Source of the DNA: an uncultured Lachnospiraceae bacterium
GTDB taxonomy: Bacteria > Bacillota > Clostridia > Lachnospirales > Lachnospiraceae
Reading direction: 5' to 3'
Length of the DNA stretch: 7,226 bases
Assembly (NCBI GenBank): GCA_947625995.1
Contig: CANQQN010000096.1
Span: forward strand, 1-7,226
How positions within the stretch are numbered: position 1 is the first letter of the stretch; the number at the start of each line of letters is the position of its first letter. A program made the position numbers and the translations under genes. Under the pieces are notes generated by a model that was not told the DNA's origin, did not search any database, and saw only the letters and a list, made by a program, of their open reading frames with translations. Below, piece after piece: positions 1 to 4,619 of the stretch.

Positions 1-399
1 CAGGGTACTCATGATCCGCAACCTTATAAAGGGCTTGGAATCGCCTATATCCGGTTTGCCAGAGAGGAGCCGGAGTTGTTCCGCATGCTATTTATGAGCC
101 CTGCCAGTGTGTCCTTTGAGGATTATATGGATCTGGATCAGCCAAGCTCTCTGCTTTCCGTCGAATATGGGACGAGGGCAACCGGGCTGGACGACCGGCA
201 GATGAAGCGGTTTCACAGGAATGTTTATGTATTTACCCACGGTCTCGCTGTGCTTGTGGCGAGAAATACCTGTTTTTTGGACGACCGGCAGATCAGTGAA
301 ATGTTGACCGATATGTTCCGGGGGCAGATGGCGCTGTTTAGAAAGGAGCAACAGAGTGAAGAATGTGATCGAGGTGCGGAATCTGACGAAAGCCTATAA
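1..399 (+). CDS. TetR/AcrR-family transcriptional regulator, C-terminal part (5' end outside window)
   Basis: The frame is open from base 1 (QGTHDPQPYKGLGIAYIRF...) to the TAA at 397-399, giving 132 visible residues with no start and no DNA-binding helix-turn-helix, so the gene begins upstream of the window. The stretch YKGLGIAYIRFAREEPELFRM matches the ligand-binding C-terminal half of TetR/AcrR regulators (the TetR_C_33/WHG-like type), in which an aromatic-rich helix precedes 'EEPELFR'. The ATG at 76 is internal to this domain and is not a credible start. The last 44 nt overlap the ABC ATPase gene, which points to translational coupling and to a regulator controlling the downstream exporter. 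A TetR protein would normally repress its own operon until an effector binds; the effector cannot be read from the sequence. An oddity is a 16-bp direct repeat encoding LDDRQ twice, 30 residues apart. Family assignment is good; the specific target is inferred from context. Confidence 0.85.
   Translation, partial: QGTHDPQPYKGLGIAYIRFAREEPELFRMLFMSPASVSFEDYMDLDQPSSLLSVEYGTRATGLDDRQMKRFHRNVYVFTHGLAVLVARNTCFLDDRQISEMLTDMFRGQMALFRKEQQSEECDRGAESDESL
342..348 (+). promoter_or_regulatory. Ribosome binding site that sets the GTG start of the ABC ATPase
   Basis: AAAGGAG lies 7 nt before the GTG at 356, inside the end of the TetR gene. This spacing supports GTG 356 over the in-frame GTG at 365 as the ATPase start, and supports coupling of the two genes. 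Confidence 0.8.
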
Positions 400-1294
400 G
401 GAATTGAGAGCGGTGGATGATCTGTCCTTTGAGGTACATGAGGGCGAGATCCTTGGTCTTCTGGGGCCAAACGGCAGCGGCAAATCCACCACCATCAACT
501 GTCTTTTATCGCTGCTGCAGTTTGAGAGCGGGCATATCCGTATTTTTGGAAAAGAGATGACGCCCGACGCCTATGACCTGAAGGCGCAGATCGGCGTGGT
601 GTTTCAGGACGTGGCGGTTTTTGAGGAACTGACCGTTTACGATAATATTGATTATTTCTGTGGATTGTATATTGGAGATAAAAACACAAGGAAGGCATAC
701 GTGCGGGACGCCATCGCTTTGACGGGGCTGGAGGAATTTGTGAAGTTTTATCCGAAACAGCTGTCCGGCGGCCTTCTGCGGCGGCTGAACATCGCCTGCG
801 GTATTGCCCACAAGCCGAAACTGATCTTTCTGGACGAGCCTACGGTGGCGGTGGATCCTCAGAGCCGCAACAATATTCTGGACGGCATCCGCATTCTGCG
901 GGAGCAGGGGGCTACCATCGTCTATACCACCCACTACATGGAGGAGGTGGAGATCCTCTGTGACCGGATCATCATTCTGGATAAGGGAAGGGTGATCGCC
1001 TCCGGCACCAATGAGGAACTGAAGGAACTGACGGATATTGAGGAGAAGGTGACAGTGGAGGTTGACAGGATCAGTCAGGAGCAGCTTGCGCAGATTAAAG
1101 CCCTAGAGCATGTCAAAGAAGTGACAAACAGCAAAAACGTGGTCAGCATCGTTTACAGGGAAGGCGAGGATCATTTCGGAAAGCTTCTGGCGTTTTTGGG
1201 AAAAGAAAAGATCCGGTATCACAAGATCTATTCCGAACGCCCCACATTAAACGACGTATTTTTGGAACTGACAGGAAAGGAGCTTCGGGACTGA
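356..1294 (+). CDS. ABC transporter ATP-binding protein, drug/antibiotic exporter type
   Basis: This 312-residue cytoplasmic ATPase should hydrolyse ATP to drive the two ABC-2 permeases encoded next. All nucleotide-binding motifs are visible: Walker A GPNGSGKST (residues 37-45), Q-loop Q84 in VVFQD, signature LSGG (136-139), Walker B LIFLDEP (156-162), D-loop near VDPQSR (166-171) and switch histidine H193 in TTHYMEE. The remaining ~100 residues form the C-terminal extension typical of DrrA-like exporter ATPases (DUF4162-like), ending in PTLNDVFLELTGKEL. Two local variants stand out: LSGGLLRRL where LSGGMKRRL or LSGGQRRR is more usual, and TVAVDP where TVGVDP or TVGLDP is usual; neither removes a catalytic residue. 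Translation starts at GTG 356, 7 nt after AAAGGAG and 44 nt before the TetR stop. The stop overlaps the permease start by 1 nt (TGATG). Family is certain; the substrate is unknown. Confidence 0.95.
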   Translation: MKNVIEVRNLTKAYKELRAVDDLSFEVHEGEILGLLGPNGSGKSTTINCLLSLLQFESGHIRIFGKEMTPDAYDLKAQIGVVFQDVAVFEELTVYDNIDYFCGLYIGDKNTRKAYVRDAIALTGLEEFVKFYPKQLSGGLLRRLNIACGIAHKPKLIFLDEPTVAVDPQSRNNILDGIRILREQGATIVYTTHYMEEVEILCDRIIILDKGRVIASGTNEELKELTDIEEKVTVEVDRISQEQLAQIKALEHVKEVTNSKNVVSIVYREGEDHFGKLLAFLGKEKIRYHKIYSERPTLNDVFLELTGKELRD

Positions 1295-2589
1295 TGTTTT
1301 TTCATCATTTCAAATATACCTTGAAATATCTGTTCAGGAACCGGCTTCTGATCTTTTGGACATACGCTTTTCCCATTATTCTGGGGGCGTTGTTTTATCT
1401 GGCTTTTTCGGACATCGAGAAAAATGAGAAGATGGATCTCATTGATATCGCCATAGTGGAAGAAGTATCTGATGAACAAGGGAGCGGACTGCCAGAGGGC
1501 GCGGTTTCCACTGAACAGGAAAACGGTTCTTTGGAAGAAGTATCCGCTGATCAGGGAAGTGGACCGCCAGAGGGCGCGATTCCCACGAACCGGGAGCTTT
1601 TGCTGGAAACCATGGAGAAATTAAGTGATGAGGACAGTGAAGACCGGCTGTTTCGTACGGTGTACGTTTCCGAAAAGGAGGCGGAAAAGCTGCTGGAAAA
1701 GGGAAAGATTTCCGGGTATCTGCTTGCGGGCGGGGAGACGCCAAAGGTAGTTGTGAAAGAGAGCGGCATCAATGAGACAATCTTTCGGCAGGCAGTGGGC
1801 GAGACCATGCAGAACGCAAAGCTGGTCGCGGCGCTGACGGAAGCGGAAATTGAAAGGCAGAAGAAAGAAGCCGCGGAGGTGCCTGTAGATGTGGAGACGG
1901 TCTCTGAAAAGATTCTGAGAGAGATTCAGGAGGAACAGGCTTCTATCCGAGATACCACCGGCAGCAATCTAAGCTACACCATGATCGAGTATTACACGCT
2001 GATCGCCATGGCCTGTCTGTACTGCGCCACCATCGGCATGTACGCCGTCAACTGTATTTTGGCCAATATGAGTAAAAAAGGCATGCGGATCAGCGTCAGT
2101 CCTGTGAAAAAGGGACGGCTGGTGCTTGGCAGCCTCTGCGCCAGTTATGTGGTACAGCTTCTGGGGCTTGCACTGTTGTTTATATTTACAATTTTTGTAT
2201 TGAAGGTGGATTATGGCCCGCATATGCCACGGGTGATCCTGTTGGCGCTGGCGGGCAGCTTCGCGGGACTTTCCATGGGCATCGCGGCAGGCGCGCTCAT
2301 TCAGGCAAACGAGACCGCAAAGACCGGCATGATCATTGCTGTTACCATGTTGGGCTGTTTTTTGTCGGGCATGATGGGCATTACCATGAAATATGTGATC
2401 GACAAAAATATGCCGGTTTTGAATAAGGTGAATCCTGCGGCCATGATCACCGACGGGCTGTACGCCCTGTATTATTATAACACCTTCCACAGGTACTGGT
2501 TCAATGTAGGAAGTCTGCTTGTGTTTTCGGCGGTTATGATCGGGATCTCCTTTTTTGCCCTGAGACGGCAGCGGTATCAGAGCCTGTAG
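1294..2589 (+). CDS. ABC-2 type transporter permease (first subunit)
   Basis: A 431-residue membrane subunit of the exporter. It has one N-terminal membrane helix (about 18-38), a large charged, presumably extracytoplasmic domain (about 40-228), then five helices at roughly 234-256, 276-301, 313-336, 344-366 and 404-426. This is the ABC2_membrane_3 layout. The motif NPAAMITDGLYALYYY, before the last helix, fits the conserved NP...D.LY element of ABC-2 permeases. The ATG overlaps the ATPase stop by 1 nt; AAAGGAG at 1276-1282 is 11 nt upstream. The external domain carries an imperfect tandem repeat of 25 residues starting at E56 (EEVSDEQGSGLPEGA, then EEVSADQGSGPPEGA from E81), rich in E, G, S and P and probably a flexible linker. 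It likely pairs with the second permease as a heterodimer. Substrate cannot be inferred. Confidence 0.92.
   Translation: MFFHHFKYTLKYLFRNRLLIFWTYAFPIILGALFYLAFSDIEKNEKMDLIDIAIVEEVSDEQGSGLPEGAVSTEQENGSLEEVSADQGSGPPEGAIPTNRELLLETMEKLSDEDSEDRLFRTVYVSEKEAEKLLEKGKISGYLLAGGETPKVVVKESGINETIFRQAVGETMQNAKLVAALTEAEIERQKKEAAEVPVDVETVSEKILREIQEEQASIRDTTGSNLSYTMIEYYTLIAMACLYCATIGMYAVNCILANMSKKGMRISVSPVKKGRLVLGSLCASYVVQLLGLALLFIFTIFVLKVDYGPHMPRVILLALAGSFAGLSMGIAAGALIQANETAKTGMIIAVTMLGCFLSGMMGITMKYVIDKNMPVLNKVNPAAMITDGLYALYYYNTFHRYWFNVGSLLVFSAVMIGISFFALRRQRYQSL
1459..1584 (+). repeat. Tandem 75-nt repeat coding an acidic linker in the permease external domain
   Basis: Copy 1 covers 1459-1533 (residues 56-80) and copy 2 starts at 1534 (residue 81) and stays recognisable to about 1584 (residue 97). 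Both begin GAAGAAGTATC and share CCAGAGGGCGCG. At protein level EEVS-x(2)-QGSG-x-PEGA is conserved. The second copy is partial and has diverged, so this is an old or decaying duplication kept in frame. Confidence 0.8.
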
Positions 2590-2594
2590 GGAAA

Positions 2595-2663
2595 CGTATA
2601 GGAACCCACAGTTGTATCGTCTGAAAGCCGGGGCAGATCGCCGGACCGCGGGGATTCTATACG
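2595..2663 (+). other. Intercistronic inverted repeat between the two permease genes
   Basis: CGTATAG at 2595-2601 is exactly complementary to CTATACG at 2657-2663. Pairing continues inward with a G-U, an A-T, one mismatch and three G-C pairs (GAACCC against GGGATT), with 43 nt between the arms. There is no T-tract after the right arm, so it is not an intrinsic terminator. It occupies most of the 108-nt gap in an otherwise overlapping operon. Role is unknown; RNA stabilisation or processing is one possibility. Confidence 0.45.
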
Positions 2664-2697
2664 CTCAGGGATCAGGAGAATAGATAACGGAGGAACG

Positions 2698-3855
2698 ATG
2701 TTAGTATTTCGCACATATTTTAAGATATTAACTAAATATAAGGGAATCGTGATCCTGTACACGGTGATCCTGCTTTGCTTCGCTGTTTTTAATATGCAGA
2801 CCAGCGACAATTCCACCAATTTTACGGCCAGCAGGCCGGACGTATATGTGGAAAACAAGGACGAGGAAGGGGCCCTTGCCGGCCTGTTGTGCGACTATAT
2901 CAAAGAGCATGCAGAGGTGAAAGGACCGGAGGATCTGAAAGATACGGAAGGGGTGTCCGATGCGTTGTTTTACCGTCAGGTGAATTATACCGTTGAGATA
3001 CCGGAAAACTTCAGCGAGGATTTTCTGGCCGGGGAACGTCCGGACATTGTGGTACGCTCCATAGGGGATTATCAGGCGGCTTATATGGAAATGCAACTGG
3101 AACGGTTCCTTCAGACGGCTTCCCTGTACCAGAAAGCGGGAATGGAGGAAAAGCAGCTGATAAAGCAGATAAAGGAGACGCTGAAAGAGACCGTGGAAGT
3201 GGAACTGAAGTCCTCTGTGGATAAAGAAGGATTGTCGAAGGGAGCATTTTTCTATAATTTTGCCAACTACAGCCTGTTGGCAGGCTGCGTCTACGCCATT
3301 GCTGTGGCGCTTTCCAGTTTTCGGAGAGACTGCATCCGCAGGCGCGCAAACGTAAGCCCTATAAATAATCTGAGATACAATCTGCAGCTGCTTCTGGCAA
3401 ACGGCGTCTTTGCATTTGCGCTGTGGGCGTTTTATGTGCTGATCAGCTTTGTGATGGTGAAGGATGTGATGTTCACAAAGCAGGGGCTGCTGTTTATAGC
3501 CAATTCCTTTGTGTTTGCCCTGTGCGCGCTGTCTGTGGGTTTCCTGATCGGAAATCTCACCACCAACAAGGAGGCTCTCGGCGGCATCATCAATGTGGTG
3601 GCCCTTGGCTCCAGCTTCCTCTGCGGTGCCTTTGTGCCGGTACAGTGGCTGCCGGACGCGGTTCTGAAAATAGCCCATATCCTGCCTTCTTACTGGTATA
3701 TCCAGAACAACGAGCGGATCGCGAAGCTGGAAACGGTGGAGCCGGCGGCTATAAAGCCATTGCTTGTAAACGGAGCGGTGGTGCTGGGGTTCGCGGCGCT
3801 GTTTGTGGCGGTCACGAACGTGCTGGCTAAAAGAGGCAGGCAGAGAAGGGTATAA
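2698..3855 (+). CDS. ABC-2 type transporter permease (second subunit)
   Basis: A 385-residue membrane protein with the same plan as the preceding permease: one N-terminal helix (about 14-33), an extracytoplasmic domain (about 34-185), and five helices at about 188-208, 231-253, 264-288, 294-314 and 355-376. The segment ILPSYWYIQNNERIAKL before the last helix resembles the corresponding ABC-2 loop. It is distinct in sequence from the first permease, so the exporter is best read as a heterodimer driven by the single upstream ATPase. The start ATG at 2698 has GGAGG at 2689-2693 with only 4 nt spacing; no better start is visible. It is the last gene of the operon, with an intrinsic terminator about 40 nt downstream. 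Family assignment is strong; substrate is unknown. Confidence 0.92.
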   Translation: MLVFRTYFKILTKYKGIVILYTVILLCFAVFNMQTSDNSTNFTASRPDVYVENKDEEGALAGLLCDYIKEHAEVKGPEDLKDTEGVSDALFYRQVNYTVEIPENFSEDFLAGERPDIVVRSIGDYQAAYMEMQLERFLQTASLYQKAGMEEKQLIKQIKETLKETVEVELKSSVDKEGLSKGAFFYNFANYSLLAGCVYAIAVALSSFRRDCIRRRANVSPINNLRYNLQLLLANGVFAFALWAFYVLISFVMVKDVMFTKQGLLFIANSFVFALCALSVGFLIGNLTTNKEALGGIINVVALGSSFLCGAFVPVQWLPDAVLKIAHILPSYWYIQNNERIAKLETVEPAAIKPLLVNGAVVLGFAALFVAVTNVLAKRGRQRRV

Positions 3856-3891
3856 AACAGATATTTTTTATGATAATGCAATTAAAATTAA

Positions 3892-3934
3892 GGACCTCCC
3901 ATATCCGGTTGCAGCCGGTTTTGGAGGTCTTTTT
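3892..3934 (+). terminator. Intrinsic terminator of the exporter operon, possibly bidirectional
   Basis: GACCTCC (3893-3899) pairs with GGAGGTC (3923-3929), with an inner CCGG/CCGG stem (3905-3908 with 3915-3918), followed by TTTTT at 3930-3934. The convergent XRE gene ends at 3970. On the minus strand the same hairpin is followed by CCTTAATTTTAATT, so it may also end that transcript, less efficiently. Confidence 0.88.
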
Positions 3935-3969
3935 ATGGTGTAAGCAGTGTAACAGAATAGAAAGACAGA

Positions 3970-4224
3970 TCAAAATTCATCCTCATTCTCGTCAAAGCTG
4001 TAGTTATTCAGTTCCGGAAAATCTAAAAATTCGGAAAGCGTCATACTGAAGGCAAGCGCAATCTTATGAAGAGTCCGGGCTTTGGGGTTTCTTGTCATTC
4101 CGCGGACGATATTGTCTAAGGTAGATTGGTTAATTCCCGCCATATTGGAAAGCTTATTGACAGAAATTCCTCGTTTTTTGCACAGAGATTTGATTCTATG
4201 GACATAAATTTCCGAATATTCCAT
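3970..4224 (-). CDS. Small XRE/Cro-type helix-turn-helix repressor
   Basis: An 84-residue protein beginning MEYSEIYVHRIKSLCKKRG. The HTH_XRE fold covers about residues 7-64: helices around VHRIKSLCKKRG, VNKLSNMAG (helix 2), NQSTLDNIVRG (recognition helix), TLHKIALAFSM and LSEFLDF. The tail is acidic (FDENEDEF) and there is no second domain, so it is a minimal Cro/CI-like regulator. The start is taken as the ATG at 4224 because GGAGG lies just upstream on the minus strand (4229-4233, 4-nt spacing); an upstream in-frame ATG would add eight residues and swallow that site. The gene diverges from the secreted repeat-protein gene, and the shared intergenic region holds three palindromes of one type. 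This suggests it represses both its own promoter and that of the neighbour. Family is clear; operator binding is inferred. Confidence 0.88.
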   Translation of the reverse strand: MEYSEIYVHRIKSLCKKRGISVNKLSNMAGINQSTLDNIVRGMTRNPKARTLHKIALAFSMTLSEFLDFPELNNYSFDENEDEF

Positions 4225-4266
4225 TTTTCCTCCATAAGAAATATACAAGTTTTTCTTTGCCAGTTT

Positions 4267-4280
4267 ACCCGTAGTCGGGT
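4267..4280. promoter_or_regulatory. Putative XRE operator O1
   Basis: ACCCGTAGTCGGGT, an imperfect 14-bp palindrome with arms ACCCG/CGGGT flanked by TTT and TAA. It lies at the predicted transcription start of the minus-strand XRE promoter, where binding would block the repressor gene's own transcription. Confidence 0.7.
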
Positions 4281-4287
4281 TAATGTA

Positions 4288-4316
4288 ATCATAGCAGGAG
4301 GGATGTGATTTTTACC
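4288..4316 (-). promoter_or_regulatory. Candidate promoter of the XRE gene (extended -10)
   Basis: On the minus strand TGCTATGAT (4296 down to 4288) matches an extended -10 element (TGnTATAAT type). The -35 position, 17 nt upstream, reads GGTAAA (4316-4311), a poor match that overlaps operator O2. The predicted start, near 4281, touches operator O1. The location is reasonable but the element is weak. Confidence 0.45.
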
Positions 4317-4327
4317 CGTATACGGGT
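4314..4327. promoter_or_regulatory. Putative XRE operator O2 (perfect palindrome)
   Basis: ACCCGTATACGGGT is a perfect 14-bp palindrome. Its last base is the first base of the plus-strand -35 box TTGACA, and it also covers the -35 position of the minus-strand promoter. Being the most symmetric of the three, it may be the highest-affinity site (inference). Confidence 0.75.
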
Positions 4328-4356
4328 TGACATTGTTGTTCATTCGATGCTATACT
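4327..4356 (+). promoter_or_regulatory. Sigma-A promoter for the secreted repeat-protein transcript
   Basis: A consensus -35 TTGACA (4327-4332), an 18-nt spacer and -10 TATACT (4351-4356) place transcription start near 4363. The -35 box abuts operator O2 and the start abuts operator O3, so a bound repressor would cover both ends of the promoter. Confidence 0.8.
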
Positions 4357-4366
4357 TATCATAGTT

Positions 4367-4380
4367 ACCCTTATACGGGT
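4367..4380. promoter_or_regulatory. Putative XRE operator O3
   Basis: ACCCTTATACGGGT differs from the perfect palindrome O2 by one base (G to T at position 5). With flanks the symmetric arms are TTACCC/GGGTAA (4365-4382). It sits a few bases after the predicted plus-strand transcription start. Centre-to-centre distances are 47 bp (O1-O2) and 53 bp (O2-O3), about 4.5 and 5 helical turns. Confidence 0.72.
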
Positions 4381-4411
4381 AAAAGAAGATGAAAAGAAAG
4401 GGATAAGAAAA

Positions 4412-4474
4412 ATGAATGATAAAAGATTTATCGGTGAATATCTGACAATATTCAGTGAGAAAGTGAAAATGTAA
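4412..4474 (+). CDS. Possible 20-residue leader micro-ORF
   Basis: In the 5' leader downstream of the promoter and O3, ATG 4412 opens a frame reading MNDKRFIGEYLTIFSEKVKM and ending with TAA at 4472-4474. An AAAGGG (4397-4402), 9 nt upstream, is a moderate ribosome site. It resembles no family I recognise. It could be a leader peptide, a remnant of a lost gene, or chance. Confidence 0.3.
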   Translation: MNDKRFIGEYLTIFSEKVKM

Positions 4475-4535
4475 TTTTAAAAAGTATGAAGTATATTCAG
4501 GTGCCATAAAAAATAAATGTCAGGGAGGAAGTATC

Positions 4536-4619
4536 ATGTGTAAAAAAATAGTTCAGTTTTCTATCGCTTGTTTTTTATTATTACAGGTTTGGTTGGGAGA
4601 GCCGAAAAGCATCAACGCG
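4536..4619 (+). other. Signal peptide region
   Basis: Codons 1-28: a short positive N-terminus (CKK), a hydrophobic stretch (about residues 8-20) and a small-residue end (INA before AD). This is a Sec-type export signal; C12 is not in a convincing lipobox. Confidence 0.85.

Larger units (their letters stand above)
4225..4535. promoter_or_regulatory. Divergent regulatory region (311 nt) between the XRE gene and the secreted protein gene
   Basis: This gap holds the XRE ribosome site, three palindromic operators, a strong plus-strand promoter, a weaker minus-strand extended -10 promoter, a 20-codon micro-ORF, an A+T-rich leader and the ribosome site GGGAGG (4523-4528), 7 nt before ATG 4536. The plus-strand leader from the predicted start is about 170 nt long. 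I see no intrinsic terminator in it. Confidence 0.7.

Noticed and set aside
76..399. ATG 76 as the true start of the first gene
   Set aside because: The same frame is open back to base 1 and upstream residues match the TetR C-terminal domain, so the gene is cut by the window edge.
2728..3678. 316-codon open frame on the minus strand opposite the second permease
   Set aside because: It lies entirely within a permease gene with clear membrane helices and a ribosome site. The antisense product has no recognisable domain and no ribosome site was noted.
3423..3830. 135-codon plus-strand frame inside the second permease
   Set aside because: A frame-shifted shadow of the permease coding sequence, rich in Cys, Gly and Arg, with no independent support.
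4225..4248. Eight-residue N-terminal extension of the XRE protein (start at 4248)
   Set aside because: The GGAGG site falls inside this extension and points to the ATG at 4224.
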